64,000 nucleotides of DNA from Petropleomorpha daqingensis (GCF_013408985.1 NZ_JACBZT010000001.1:5163197-5227196), one strand, 5' to 3'; shown: positions 8,504 through 17,112, counted from the stretch's first letter. The notes: generated by a model from the letters alone, not told the origin. Numbers and translations: made by a program.

Positions 8504-9664
8504 CTAGGACGACGCGTGACCGACGCCGACCCTTCCCTCACCGTCGGTGACGTTGCCCACGTCGTCGGCGGGCGTGCGCTCCTCCCCGACCGTCGGCTCC
8601 TCCTTGGGCCGGCCGCGGCGGTGGTCCCAGACGTCGCGCAGGACCACCTGGACCATGCTGGCCACCGGGATCGCGAGCAGCGCGCCGAGCACGCCGAGCA
8701 GCTCGACGCCGATCAGGATCGCGATGATCACCGTCAGCGGGTTGAGCTGCACCGTCCGCTTGAACACCAGCGGCTGCAGCAGGTGGTTCTCCAGCTGCTG
8801 GTAGAGGACGAACCAGACCAGGACGACGATGCCGGCCGGCACCGAGTGGATGAAGCCGGCGAGCACCGCGACCACCCCGCCGATCGTGGCGCCGACCAGC
8901 GGCATGAGGTCGACGATCCCCACGAACAGCCCGATCAGCCCGGCGAACGGCACGCCCATGATCAGCAGCACGATCCAGGTGGTCGCCCCGCAGATGACGC
9001 TGATCAGCAGGTTGCCGGAGATGTAGCCGGTCACCGACCGCGCGCAGTCGGCGCCGACCCGGCGGATCCGCTCGCCGGTGGTCGGGGCGAACAGGTTGGT
9101 GAAGCCGTCGACGATCCGCGGCCCCTCGAGCACCATCAGGTAGGCCAGCACGAGCACGGTGACCGTGCCGGTGAGGGCGGTGGCCACGCCGGCGAGCACG
9201 CCGGCGGCCGGCGCGGTGAGGCCGCTGGCGAAGTGGCTGATCTTGTCCTGGTTGTCCTGGATCCACTGCAGCACGTGGAAGCGCTGCAGCAGGTCGCCGA
9301 TGGGCCCGCGCCCGGCCCGGGCGTCGGCGATGTCGCGCGGGAGCTGGGCCGCGAGCTTCGTGCCCTCGTTGACCAGCGGGACGACGAACGCGGTGACGAG
9401 TCCGGCCAGGACCAGGAAGACGACGAGGAAGACCAGGAACGTGGCCAGCGCGCGTCGCTTGCCGCCGAGCAGCCGCCGCTGCGCCCAGCCGACCAGTGGC
9501 GCGAGCGCGATGGCGAAGAACGCGCCGACCACGATCCAGGTCAGCACCTGCCGGGTCTGCAGCACGAGGTAGATGAGCAGCGCGGTGGCGAGCCCGAGCC
9601 CGATCACGGTGAGGATGGTCCGCACCGGGACCCGCTCGCGCGGCGGCTGCACAGAGATGGTCAC
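8504..9664 (-). CDS. AI-2E family transporter (first of three)
   Basis: A 386-residue membrane protein of the AI-2E/YdiK/TqsA family. It has an N-terminal helix cluster (LTVIGLGLATALLIYLV), a long amphipathic central domain, and the conserved re-entrant region PFAGLIGLFVGIVDLMPLVGATIGG followed by QQLENHLLQPLVF, both hallmarks of the family. Members export quorum-sensing AI-2 or act as Na+/H+ antiporters in some species; the substrate here is unknown. GTG at 9664 is the likely start; no strong ribosome site is visible, and the frame extends upstream into the TetR promoter region with unconvincing sequence. It shares a divergent promoter region with the TetR gene and is the first gene of an operon with the following MFS gene. 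Confidence 0.87.
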   Translation of the reverse strand: MTISVQPPRERVPVRTILTVIGLGLATALLIYLVLQTRQVLTWIVVGAFFAIALAPLVGWAQRRLLGGKRRALATFLVFLVVFLVLAGLVTAFVVPLVNEGTKLAAQLPRDIADARAGRGPIGDLLQRFHVLQWIQDNQDKISHFASGLTAPAAGVLAGVATALTGTVTVLVLAYLMVLEGPRIVDGFTNLFAPTTGERIRRVGADCARSVTGYISGNLLISVICGATTWIVLLIMGVPFAGLIGLFVGIVDLMPLVGATIGGVVAVLAGFIHSVPAGIVVLVWFVLYQQLENHLLQPLVFKRTVQLNPLTVIIAILIGVELLGVLGALLAIPVASMVQVVLRDVWDHRRGRPKEEPTVGEERTPADDVGNVTDGEGRVGVGHASS

Positions 9665-9734
9665 CGGATTGCGATGCCCACTGTTCCGTTGATCGAAGCG
9701 CCCCGATCCGGTTGCGCCCGATACAGTCTCGGCG

Positions 9735-10409
9735 ATGGTCGGTCTCGTCCCCGCACTTCCCGACGCCCCGGTGGCCCCGCTACCGGAGGAGCTGGCGCCG
9801 GTCGACGACCCCGCGGTCGACGACGGGCACCGCCGCGGGCGGATCCTGCGGGCGCTGGCCGTCTGCATGGCGGAGAAGGGCTACCGCGCCACGACCATGT
9901 CGGACATCGCCCGCGTCGGGCAGGTGTCGAAGACCGTCGTCTACGCGCACTTCCGCGACAAGGAGCAGTGCCTGCTCGAGCTGTACTCGCGGGCGACCGA
10001 CGCCGTCCTGGAGACCGTGCGCGAGGCGCAGGACGCCGCTCGGGCGGCCGGGCTGCCGTGGCGCGCGCGGGTGCGCTCCGCGGTCGAGGCCTACCTGGAG
10101 GTGCTCGCCGCCGGACCCGCCCTGGCCTGGGCGGCGCTGGTGGAGGTGCAGGCCGCCGGCACCTCCGCCCTGGCGCTGCGCCGCGACGTCGTCGACCGCT
10201 ACGTCGACCTGCTCGGCCAGTCGGCCACCGAGCTGCACGCCGAGCACCCCGACGAGGTCCGCCCGCTGAGCCGGGAGCTGCTGCTGGCCGCGGTCGGCGG
10301 CATCAACGAGCTCATGCTCGCCCGGGTGGAGCGCGGCGAGGCCGACCGGCTCACCGAGGACGCCGAGGTCGCCTCGGCCGTGCTCATCGGTCTGCTCGAG
10401 CGCCGCTGA
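9735..10409 (+). CDS. TetR family transcriptional regulator
   Basis: A 224-residue regulator. A disordered acidic N-terminal 30 residues precedes the TetR helix-turn-helix: RILRALAVCMAEKGYRATTMSDIARVGQVSKTVVYAHFRDKEQCLLEL (about residues 36-83), with the standard TV(V)Y.HF.DKE recognition end. The C-terminal domain is a helical ligand-binding bundle. It lies divergent from the AI-2E/MFS operon and overlaps the 3' end of the second MFS gene by 26 bases. Either transporter could be its target; the palindrome at 11813-11835 in front of the MFS gene is one candidate operator. No ligand can be inferred. Confidence 0.85.
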   Translation: MVGLVPALPDAPVAPLPEELAPVDDPAVDDGHRRGRILRALAVCMAEKGYRATTMSDIARVGQVSKTVVYAHFRDKEQCLLELYSRATDAVLETVREAQDAARAAGLPWRARVRSAVEAYLEVLAAGPALAWAALVEVQAAGTSALALRRDVVDRYVDLLGQSATELHAEHPDEVRPLSRELLLAAVGGINELMLARVERGEADRLTEDAEVASAVLIGLLERR

Positions 10410-11790
10410 GCCGGCGCGCCGGGCGCAGCGCGGCGACGACCAGCGCGCCGAGGGCGCTGACCGCGGCGGCCCCGAGCGCCGCGGCGTTCCAGCCGCCGGC
10501 GAGCTGCTCGGGCGTGCCGGTGCCCACGACGAGCACGACCACGGTGACGCCGACCGCCGCGCCGACGTAGCGCGCGGTGTTGTTGGCGCCGCTGCCCATG
10601 CCGGCGCGGGCGGGCGGGACGTGCGCCACCGCCTCCCGGCCGAGCGCGGCGTTGGCGGCGCCGTAGCCCACGCCGAGGACCAGCAGCCCGGGCAGGAAGC
10701 GGATCCCGCTCGCCCCGGCGCCGAGGACCGCGAGCGCGGCCAGCCCGGCCGCCGAGAGGGCCAGGCCGAGCGCGAGCAGCACCCGCCCGTCCAGGCCGGG
10801 CAGCCGGCGGACCGCGAGCGCGGTCGCGGTCGACACCGCCGACCAGACCAGGACGAGCAGGGTGACCGACAGCAGGCTCTCTCCCAGCCCGCGCTGCAGC
10901 ACGCTGGGCAGGTAGGACATCAGCCCGACGATCGCGGCGCCGGTCACCAGGGCGCCGACGCTCGCGGCCACGAAGCCGCGCACCCGGAACAGCGCCAGGT
11001 CGACCAGAGGCTCGCGCACCCGCGCCTCGACGACGACGAAGGCGACCAGCAGGACCCCCGACAGCACGAGGACGACGGTCGCGAGCCCGCCGCCGGACGG
11101 CGCGCGCGTCTCGACCAGCCCGGAGAGCAGGCAGCTGAGGGCGGCGACCAGCAGCACCGTGCCGGCGACGTCCACCCGGCGGTGCCGGCGCGGTCCGGAC
11201 GCGGGTAGCACCAGGCGGGCGACGACCGCGGCGACGACGGCCAGGCCCGCGGTGACCACGTGCGTCGTCCGCCAGCCCGACCCGGGGTCCAGGACGACGG
11301 TGGCGATGCCGCCGATCCCGGTGCCCGCGCCCACGCTGGCGCCCCACAGCGCCGCCGCGCGGGCCCGCTCCGGGCCGGCCGGGAACGCCTGGGAGATGAG
11401 GCCGAGCGTCGCGGCCAGCACGGCGGCGCCGCCCACCCCCTCCACCAGCCGCCCGGCGACGAAGACGGCGGTGCTGCCCGCGGCCGCGGTGATCCCGGCG
11501 CCGGCGGCCAGCAGCACGAGACCGCTCGCGAACACCCGCCGCTGGCCCAGGTCGTCGGCGGCCACGCCGGCCACGAGCAGGGCCGCGGCCAGCCCGACGC
11601 TCATCGCGCTGAGCAGCCACGCCTGACCGGCCGGGCCGGTGCCCAGATCGGCCGCCGTGCGCACACCCGTCGCCAGCGGCGTGACGAACGCGGCCAGGGT
11701 GAGCACGGTGCTCGCCGCGACGACGGCGAGGGTGCGCCCCGGGGCTGCCTCGCCGGTGCGGCGGAGCTCGGGAGCGACGACGGAGTCCAT
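10384..11790 (-). CDS. MFS drug-efflux-like transporter (DHA2 type)
   Basis: A 468-residue MFS transporter with about 14 predicted helices. It shows AADDLGQRRVFASGLV (loop 2-3 motif, slightly degenerate), VAGRLVEGVGGAAVLAATLGLI and the antiporter-type segment ALWGASVGAGTGIGG. The pattern matches EmrB/QacA-like multidrug proton antiporters. Its promoter region contains a clear -35/-10 pair and an overlapping palindrome, so it is probably repressed until an effector is present, most simply by the TetR protein encoded convergently downstream. It overlaps that gene by 26 bases at the 3' end. The substrate range is unknown. Confidence 0.82.
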   Translation of the reverse strand: MDSVVAPELRRTGEAAPGRTLAVVAASTVLTLAAFVTPLATGVRTAADLGTGPAGQAWLLSAMSVGLAAALLVAGVAADDLGQRRVFASGLVLLAAGAGITAAAGSTAVFVAGRLVEGVGGAAVLAATLGLISQAFPAGPERARAAALWGASVGAGTGIGGIATVVLDPGSGWRTTHVVTAGLAVVAAVVARLVLPASGPRRHRRVDVAGTVLLVAALSCLLSGLVETRAPSGGGLATVVLVLSGVLLVAFVVVEARVREPLVDLALFRVRGFVAASVGALVTGAAIVGLMSYLPSVLQRGLGESLLSVTLLVLVWSAVSTATALAVRRLPGLDGRVLLALGLALSAAGLAALAVLGAGASGIRFLPGLLVLGVGYGAANAALGREAVAHVPPARAGMGSGANNTARYVGAAVGVTVVVLVVGTGTPEQLAGGWNAAALGAAAVSALGALVVAALRPARRLSGARADR

Positions 11791-11812
11791 GGGCTTCCCC
11801 CTGCGACGGCAT

Positions 11813-11835
11813 CTCGGTTCGGACGACGAACCGAG
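11813..11835 (-). promoter_or_regulatory. Palindromic operator in front of DHA2-type MFS gene
   Basis: Perfect 9-base arms CTCGGTTCG and CGAACCGAG are separated by 5 bases, ending 23 bases upstream of the MFS start codon. The palindrome sits at the expected transcription start of the adjacent promoter, so a bound dimer would block RNA polymerase. Arm length and spacing suit a TetR-family repressor; binding by the neighbouring TetR protein is inferred. Confidence 0.6.
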
Positions 11836-11838
11836 GCC

Positions 11839-11866
11839 ACCGTAGCAGTGACGGTTGGATTGTCAA
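11839..11866 (-). promoter_or_regulatory. Housekeeping-type promoter of the MFS gene
   Basis: On the minus strand a consensus -35, TTGACA (11861-11866), is followed after 16 bases by TACGGT (11839-11844) as -10. The predicted start lies within the palindrome at 11813-11835. A second, imperfect palindrome (GGTTTG/CCAACC) overlaps the -35. Confidence 0.6.
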
Positions 11867-11940
11867 ACCACGATGCGTAGCGGTCGTGATCTTGGGATAG
11901 GACCGGTCGCAACAGCGCCCGACGAGAGGAGCCCCGCAAG

Positions 11941-12342
11941 ATGGCGAGCGTCATCCACTACACGATCGCGACCGAGGCCGAGCAGAGCCCCGACTTCCGC
12001 CGGGTGCTCTGGACCGGCCAGAACACCCAGCTGGTGATCATGACCATCCCGCCGGGTGGGGAGATCGGCGAGGAGGTCCACGAGGACACCGACCAGATCC
12101 TCACGTTCGTCAGCGGGACCGGGAAGGCGATCGTCTCGGGCAGCGAGAAGAACGTCGCGCAGGGCGACCTGGTCGTCGTCCCGGCCGGGAAGAAGCACAA
12201 CTTCCTCAACACCGGCCAGAACCCGCTGATCCTCTACACCGTCTACGGGCCGCCCGAGCACGCCGACGGCGCGGTGCACACGACGAAGGAGGAGGCCGAC
12301 CGGCTCGAGGAGGAAGGCAAGGACGAACCGCCCACGGGGTGA
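11941..12342 (+). CDS. Cupin domain protein
   Basis: A 133-residue single-domain cupin. The first metal motif is GGEIGEEVHEDTDQILTFVSGTG (from about residue 39), giving a His plus a Glu/Asp set, and the second is the GDLVVVPAGKKHNFLNTG segment with the final His. Such small cupins act as isomerases, dioxygenases or sugar-binding proteins; the reaction here is unknown. A GAGGAG ribosome site lies about 10 bases upstream of the ATG. The C-terminal 25 residues are acidic and probably disordered. It lies divergent from the MFS gene and only 27 bases upstream of the oxidoreductase gene, so it may be the first gene of that transcript. Confidence 0.82.
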   Translation: MASVIHYTIATEAEQSPDFRRVLWTGQNTQLVIMTIPPGGEIGEEVHEDTDQILTFVSGTGKAIVSGSEKNVAQGDLVVVPAGKKHNFLNTGQNPLILYTVYGPPEHADGAVHTTKEEADRLEEEGKDEPPTG

Positions 12343-12369
12343 CCGGGTGGCGGCGCTTAGTCTCCTCAG

Positions 12370-15219
12370 GTGAGCGCTGCCGACTCCGATCTCCTGGAGG
12401 CACTGCGCCGGGCCGGGCTGGACGACGTCGACGACTCCGGCCTGGCCCGCGCGCTGTACTCCTCCGACGCCTCGCTCTACCGGGTGCTCCCCCGCGCGGT
12501 GGTCCGCCCGCGGCACCCCGACGAGATCGTCGCGGCGCTGTCGGTCTGCCGGGAGCTCGGCGTCCCGCTCACCGTGCGCGGGGCGGGGACGTCGATCGCC
12601 GGCAACGCCGTCGGCCCCGGCGTCGTCCTGGACACCAGCCGGCACCTGACCGGGGTGCACCGGATCGACGCCGAGGCCCGCACCGCGGTGATCGACCCCG
12701 GTGTCGTGCAGGCCTCGCTGCAGGCGGCCGCGAAGCCCTACGGGCTGCGCTTCGGGCCCGACCCGAGCACGCACAACCGCTGCACCGTCGGCGGGATGAT
12801 CGGCAACAACGCCTGCGGCTCGCGCGCGCTGGGCTACGGCCGGACGTCGGACAACGTCGTCGCGCTCGACGTCCTCACCGGCGGCGGGCAGCGCCTCGCC
12901 CTGGGGGCAGAAGTCGCGACTTCTGCCGCTGTGCTGGACGACCTCCGCCGCCTGGTCGACGGGGAGCTGGCGACGATCCGCACCGAGCTGGGCCGCTTCG
13001 GCCGGCAGGTGTCGGGCTACTCGCTGGAGCACCTGCTGCCCGAGCGCGGCTTCGACGTCGCCCGGGCGCTGGTCGGCAGCGAGGGGACGCTGGCGCTGGT
13101 GCTCGGCGCGACGGTGCGGCTGGTGGCCGACGCGCCGGTGCGCGGGCTCGTCGTCCTGGGCTACCCCACGATGGCCGACGCCGCCGACGCCACGCCAGGG
13201 CTGCTCCCCCACGGGCCCACCGCGGTCGAGGGGCTCGACGCGCGGATCGTGCAGCGGCTGCGCGACGTCCCGGCCGCGGTGGTGCCCGACCTGCCCCGCG
13301 GCGAGGGCTGGCTGATCGTGGAGCTGACCGGCGACACGGTGGCCGAGGTCGAGGGCAAGGCGCGCGGGGTGCTGGCCGACTCGGGTGCGGTCGACACGAT
13401 GGTGGTCACCGACGTCGCGCACGCCGCGGCGATCTGGCGGATCCGCGAGGACGGCGCGGGCCTGGCCAACCGCACCTCCGACGGGCGGCCGGCGCACGCC
13501 GGGTGGGAGGACGCCGCCGTCCCGGCCGAGCAGCTGGGCTCCTACCTGCGCACGTTCGAGGGGCTGCTCGTCGAGCACGGGCTGCAGGGGGTGCCCTACG
13601 GGCACTTCGGCGACGGCTGCGTGCACGTGCGGATCGACTTCCCGTTCGGGCAGGGGTCCGACGGCGGTCGTCGGGCGTACCGGTCGTTCATCGAGGACGC
13701 CGCCCGGCTGGTCGCCGGCTACGGCGGGTCGATCTCCGGCGAGCACGGCGACGGCCGGGCCCGCAGCGAGCTGCTGCCGACGATGTACTCCCCCACCGCG
13801 ATCTCGCTGTTCGAGCGGGTCAAGGGGCTCTTCGATCCCGACGACGTGCTCAACCCGGGCGTGCTGGTCCGGCCGGCGCGCTTCGACGACGTGGTGCGGG
13901 TCGCCGCGGCACCGCGGCTCACCCGTGGGTTGGCGTTCGCCTACGAGCACGACGGCGGCGACTTCTCCGCCGCCGTGCACCGCTGCACGGGTGTCGGCAA
14001 GTGCCGGGCCGACCTGCACGCCACCGGCGGGGTGATGTGCCCGTCGTGGCCGGCCACCCGCGACGAGAAGGACTCCACCCGGGGACGCGCCCGGGTGCTG
14101 CAGGAGATGCTCGCTCCGGGTGGACCGGTGCGGGACTGGCGCGCGCCGGAGGTGCACGAGGCGCTCGACCTGTGCCTGTCGTGCAAGGGCTGCTCGCGGG
14201 ACTGCCCGACCGGCATCGACATGGCCACGTACAAGGCCGAGGTGCTGCACCAGTCGTACAAGCGCCGGCTGCGGCCGCGCCCGCACTACACGCTGGGGCA
14301 GCTGCCCCGGTGGGCCGACCTGGCGGCGCGGGTACCGCGGCTGGCCAACGCCGTCATGGGCTCGAAGCTCGGCGGGGCCGTGGCCAAGTGGTCGGCGGGC
14401 ATGGACCAGCGGCGCGAGCTGCCGCCGTTCGCCGTCCGGACGTTCCGCGCGCAGTGGGCGGCCCGGCTCTCCTCCGTCTCCGACGCCCCGCGGGTGGCGC
14501 TCTGGGTGGACTCGTTCACCGACCACTTCGCCCCCTCGGTGGCGTGGGCGGCCGTGGCGGTGCTGGAGGACGCCGGTTACCGGGTCGAGGTGCCCGGTGA
14601 CGAGACGTGCTGCGGGCTGACCTGGATCACCACCGGCCAGCTCGACGCGGCGCGGAAGATCCTGGGGACCACCGTGCGCGCCCTCGCGCCGCTGGCCGAC
14701 GCCGGCGTCCCGATCGTCGGCGTGGAGCCGTCGTGCACCGCCGTGCTCCGCGGCGAGGCGGTGGAGCTGCTCGCCGATCCCGCGGCGGCGCGGGTCAAGG
14801 CGGCGACCCGGACGCTGGCCGAGCTGCTCGTGTCGACGCCGGGGTGGACGCCGCCGTCCCTGGAGGGGCTCGAGGTGGTCGCGCAGCCGCACTGCCACCA
14901 CGCCTCGGTGCTCGGCTGGTCGGCCGACGAGACGCTGCTGCGGCAGGCCGGGGCCACGGTGACCCGCCTCGGCGGCTGCTGCGGGCTGGCCGGCAACTGG
15001 GGCGTCGAGCGCGGGCACCACGACGTCTCGGTGACGATCGCCGAGCAGCAGCTGCTGCCCGCCGTCCGGAACCTCTCCCCCGACGCCGTCGTCCTGGCCG
15101 ACGGGTTCTCCTGCCGCACCCAGCTCGACCAGCTCGCCGAACGGCAGGGCCAGCACCTGGCCGAGCTGCTGGCGGCCCGTCTCACGCCGGCGGCGGATCG
15201 AGTTCCTGGAAGACGGTGA
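12370..15219 (+). CDS. Fused FAD-linked oxidase / Fe-S oxidoreductase (GlcD-GlcF type)
   Basis: A 949-residue two-module enzyme. Residues about 35-245 form a PCMH-type FAD domain (PLTVRGAGTSIAGNAVG; CTVGGMIGNNACGSRALGYG). Residues about 250-500 are the FAD-oxidase C-terminal domain (FGDGCVHVRIDFPF, SGEHGDGRARSEL). Next come two ferredoxin-like clusters, CTGVGKC...MCP and CLSCKGCSRDCPTG, and two CCG-type cysteine domains (DETCCGLTWITTG; LGGCCGLAGNWG). This layout is that of membrane-associated D-lactate/glycolate/2-hydroxyglutarate dehydrogenases in which the GlcD and GlcF subunits are fused; electrons pass from the hydroxyacid through FAD and Fe-S to quinone. The exact substrate is not readable. 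A perfect 22-bp palindrome lies in frame at 12906-12927. The 3' end overlaps the convergent VOC gene by 38 bases. Confidence 0.88.
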   Translation: MSAADSDLLEALRRAGLDDVDDSGLARALYSSDASLYRVLPRAVVRPRHPDEIVAALSVCRELGVPLTVRGAGTSIAGNAVGPGVVLDTSRHLTGVHRIDAEARTAVIDPGVVQASLQAAAKPYGLRFGPDPSTHNRCTVGGMIGNNACGSRALGYGRTSDNVVALDVLTGGGQRLALGAEVATSAAVLDDLRRLVDGELATIRTELGRFGRQVSGYSLEHLLPERGFDVARALVGSEGTLALVLGATVRLVADAPVRGLVVLGYPTMADAADATPGLLPHGPTAVEGLDARIVQRLRDVPAAVVPDLPRGEGWLIVELTGDTVAEVEGKARGVLADSGAVDTMVVTDVAHAAAIWRIREDGAGLANRTSDGRPAHAGWEDAAVPAEQLGSYLRTFEGLLVEHGLQGVPYGHFGDGCVHVRIDFPFGQGSDGGRRAYRSFIEDAARLVAGYGGSISGEHGDGRARSELLPTMYSPTAISLFERVKGLFDPDDVLNPGVLVRPARFDDVVRVAAAPRLTRGLAFAYEHDGGDFSAAVHRCTGVGKCRADLHATGGVMCPSWPATRDEKDSTRGRARVLQEMLAPGGPVRDWRAPEVHEALDLCLSCKGCSRDCPTGIDMATYKAEVLHQSYKRRLRPRPHYTLGQLPRWADLAARVPRLANAVMGSKLGGAVAKWSAGMDQRRELPPFAVRTFRAQWAARLSSVSDAPRVALWVDSFTDHFAPSVAWAAVAVLEDAGYRVEVPGDETCCGLTWITTGQLDAARKILGTTVRALAPLADAGVPIVGVEPSCTAVLRGEAVELLADPAAARVKAATRTLAELLVSTPGWTPPSLEGLEVVAQPHCHHASVLGWSADETLLRQAGATVTRLGGCCGLAGNWGVERGHHDVSVTIAEQQLLPAVRNLSPDAVVLADGFSCRTQLDQLAERQGQHLAELLAARLTPAADRVPGRR
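12906..12927. repeat. 22-bp perfect palindrome inside the oxidoreductase gene
   Basis: Arms GGCAGAAGTCG and its exact complement meet at a TCGCGA centre. It is translated in frame as part of the string GAEVATSA, in a variable surface region of the FAD domain. Its symmetry is unusual for coding sequence and recalls the palindrome at 49028-49073, which has the same TCGCGA core. Confidence 0.7.
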
Positions 15220-15595
15220 CGTGCAGCCCGGCGGGCGCGTCCAGCCGGGCGTTCAGCGAGCGCCAGGGCGTCTCGGTGGGCGGCGCGACGACGTCCGCGC
15301 CGGCCTGGACGAGGTCGTCGGTGACCCGCTGCGCGTCGTCGACCTCGAACGCGACCCGCATGCGCGGGGCGACCGGGCGGCCGACCTCGACCTCGTCGAT
15401 GTAGCGCTTCTGCGCCGGGTTGGCGAGCTCGAGCGTGGCCCGGCCGGCGTCGAGGATCGTCACGTGCGCGCCGCCCGGCGCCTCGAAGGCGTCCTCGACG
15501 GGCAGCCCGAGGACGTCGCGGTAGAACCGGACGGCCGCCTCGTAGTCCTCGGCCTCGACGACCAGCCGGAGCTGGCGCACGCGTCGGTCGCTCAT
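15182..15595 (-). CDS. VOC (glyoxalase/bleomycin-resistance fold) protein
   Basis: A 137-residue single VOC domain made of two beta-alpha-beta-beta-beta units. The first unit is RQLRLVVEAEDYEAAVRFYRDVLGLPV, with the typical A.rFYrDvLGLpv pattern; the second begins MRVAFEVDDAQRVTDDLVQAGAD. Metal ligands of the classical kind (His/Glu) are only partly present: the first strand has no His, though a Glu in TLELAN is well placed. The enzyme could be a dioxygenase, isomerase or a binding protein. ATG at 15595 is the start. The gene overlaps the end of the large oxidoreductase gene tail-to-tail by 38 bases. Confidence 0.82.
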   Translation of the reverse strand: MSDRRVRQLRLVVEAEDYEAAVRFYRDVLGLPVEDAFEAPGGAHVTILDAGRATLELANPAQKRYIDEVEVGRPVAPRMRVAFEVDDAQRVTDDLVQAGADVVAPPTETPWRSLNARLDAPAGLHVTVFQELDPPPA

Positions 15596-15643
15596 GGCTC
15601 CGCAGTCTGGACCGGGACGGGCAGGCGGATCTACCGTGGGGAC

Positions 15644-16069
15644 GTGGCCGAGTGGCTCACGATCGAGGTGCTCGACGCCGAGGGGTTCCCGGCGTCGCTC
15701 TGGCAGCACGCCCACGGCAACGACCTCGTCGAGGCCGCGATCACGCACGGCGCGCTCTACTGGGAGTGGCACGAGACCCGGTGGGGCGTCGTCCTGGAAC
15801 TGGTCTTCCCCGACGACGAGGTGCTGGAGCGCTACCGCGCGCTGCCCGCCGTCGTCGCCTCGCTGGACGCCGTGCCCGACCGGGTCAGCGGTCTGCTGGT
15901 CTACCGCGGTCGTGGCGGCGGCGCGGGCGCCACGGTGCCGCGCCGGCCGCGGCCGAAGCCGGTCGCCGGGTCCGCGGAGTGGCCGGCGCCCGAGGAGTTC
16001 CGCTTCCTCGCGATCGAGCACGCCGTCACCGACCTGACCGACGACGGCCACGAGACCCCGGTCCTCTGA
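15644..16069 (+). CDS. Conserved hypothetical protein
   Basis: A 141-residue protein that I do not recognise. It begins MAEWLTIEVLDAEGFPASLWQHAHGNDLVEAA and shows alternating strands and helices, a Trp-rich segment (ALYWEWHETRWGVV) and a C-terminal part ending TDDGHETPVL after a basic, proline-rich linker (PRRPRPKPVAG). No transmembrane segment or signal peptide. GTG at 15644 is chosen because the coding pattern begins there, 48 bases after the divergently oriented VOC start. The compact size and codon use look like a real gene; no function is offered. Confidence 0.65.
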   Translation: MAEWLTIEVLDAEGFPASLWQHAHGNDLVEAAITHGALYWEWHETRWGVVLELVFPDDEVLERYRALPAVVASLDAVPDRVSGLLVYRGRGGGAGATVPRRPRPKPVAGSAEWPAPEEFRFLAIEHAVTDLTDDGHETPVL

Positions 16070-16075
16070 CCGTGC

Positions 16076-16405
16076 TCAGCGGCGACGGATCTTGACGTCG
16101 TCCACGCAGGTCACCGAGGAGCGCAGGTTCCGGTAGCCGAGCCCGGCGGCGTCCAGGTAGGTCATGGCCGCGAGCTCGCCGGCGGTGTGCGCGTCGTCCT
16201 CCTCGCCGGGGCCGGCCTCGACGCGAACGAGCACGCGGTGGGAGAACGCGGCCAGCTTCTCGTCGTAGGAGAGGGTGCCCTCCTCGGTGAACGACGAGAC
16301 GAACAGGTCGTGGGCGGCGGCCTCGGCGCGCAGCCGGGTGCGCTGGGCGTCGTCGAGACCGTCGAAGACGCCGCGGACGATGACGCGGTAGGTGCGTTCG
16401 GACAC
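16076..16405 (-). CDS. DUF6204 family protein
   Basis: A 109-residue protein. It begins with the conserved TYRVIVRGVFDGLDDAQRTRLRAEAAAHD and continues FTEEGTLSYDEKLAAFSHRVLVRV, then AGLGYRNLRSSVTCVDDVKIRRR, matching the actinobacterial DUF6204 family end to end. The family has no known function; the fold looks like an alpha/beta sandwich. GTG at 16405 gives the family's usual start. The gene converges with the preceding hypothetical gene, leaving 6 bases between the stops. Confidence 0.8.
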   Translation of the reverse strand: MSERTYRVIVRGVFDGLDDAQRTRLRAEAAAHDLFVSSFTEEGTLSYDEKLAAFSHRVLVRVEAGPGEEDDAHTAGELAAMTYLDAAGLGYRNLRSSVTCVDDVKIRRR

Positions 16406-16454
16406 GGCGAGCGACGCTAGCCGCCGGACGCGTAACGGGCGACCGGGTTTCGGC

Positions 16455-17069
16455 TCAGGCGGCGGCGTCGCGGCGGGCGCGGGCCGCCGCGACGACGTGC
16501 GGGGCCAGCGCCCGGGCGATGAGCGCGTAGCCGGCCGACGAGGGGTGGAAGCGGTCGGCGGAGAACAGCGCCGGGTCGCCGGCGAACGCCGCGCCCACCG
16601 CAGGCCCGATGTCGGCGAACCCCACGCCGGCGGCCCCGGCGACCTCTTCCTGCTGGCGCTGCAGGATCGAGCACGCGCCCTGCACCAGCGCACGGAAGGC
16701 CGGCGGCACGAACGGCACCACGGACATGTCCGGCGCCGGCACCACCACGACGTCGGTGCCGGCCGCCTGGAGCCCGGCCACCGCGCCGGCCAGCTGCCGG
16801 GCGGCCTCGGCGGGTGGCACGAAGCGGGCCAGGTCGTTCGCGCCGACGACCACGACGGCCAGGTCGATGCCGAGCGGCGCGGCCCGGCGCACCTGCGCGG
16901 CCAGATCGGCGGAGGTCGACCGCGGCACCGCGAGCACGTGCAGCTCGACGGCGAAGCCCTCGGCGGTCAGGACGTCGGCCAGCCGCGGACCGAGCCGGTC
17001 GTCGGGATGCCGGGCGCCCTGCCCGTAGCCGATGGAGTCGCCGAGGACCGCGAGACGAAGACCTGCCAC
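16455..17069 (-). CDS. SGNH/GDSL hydrolase
   Basis: A 204-residue esterase-like protein. Block I is LAVLGDSIGYG (Ser at about residue 12), the block III oxyanion Asn is in VGANDLA, and the catalytic Asp-x-x-His is DRFHPSSAGYA near the C terminus, so the full catalytic set is present. It has no signal peptide and is probably cytosolic. Members deacetylate or de-esterify lipids, carbohydrates or thioesters; the substrate is unknown. The start is GTG at 17069; the purine-rich GGGAAGG upstream is very close to it, so a weak or leaderless start is possible. It follows the FabG-like gene after a strong terminator hairpin. Confidence 0.84.
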   Translation of the reverse strand: MAGLRLAVLGDSIGYGQGARHPDDRLGPRLADVLTAEGFAVELHVLAVPRSTSADLAAQVRRAAPLGIDLAVVVVGANDLARFVPPAEAARQLAGAVAGLQAAGTDVVVVPAPDMSVVPFVPPAFRALVQGACSILQRQQEEVAGAAGVGFADIGPAVGAAFAGDPALFSADRFHPSSAGYALIARALAPHVVAAARARRDAAA

Positions 17070-17112
17070 GCCTTCCCATTACCCCACAGAAAACGCTGCA
17101 CCGACACGCGAA

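Noticed and set aside
5161-8541. A minus-strand open frame of over 1,100 codons
   Set aside because: Only its last 316 codons (5161-6111) look like protein. The rest runs opposite the sulfotransferase gene and along the MFS gene in another frame and is Arg/Gly/Pro/Ala-rich, as usual for shadow frames in GC-rich DNA.
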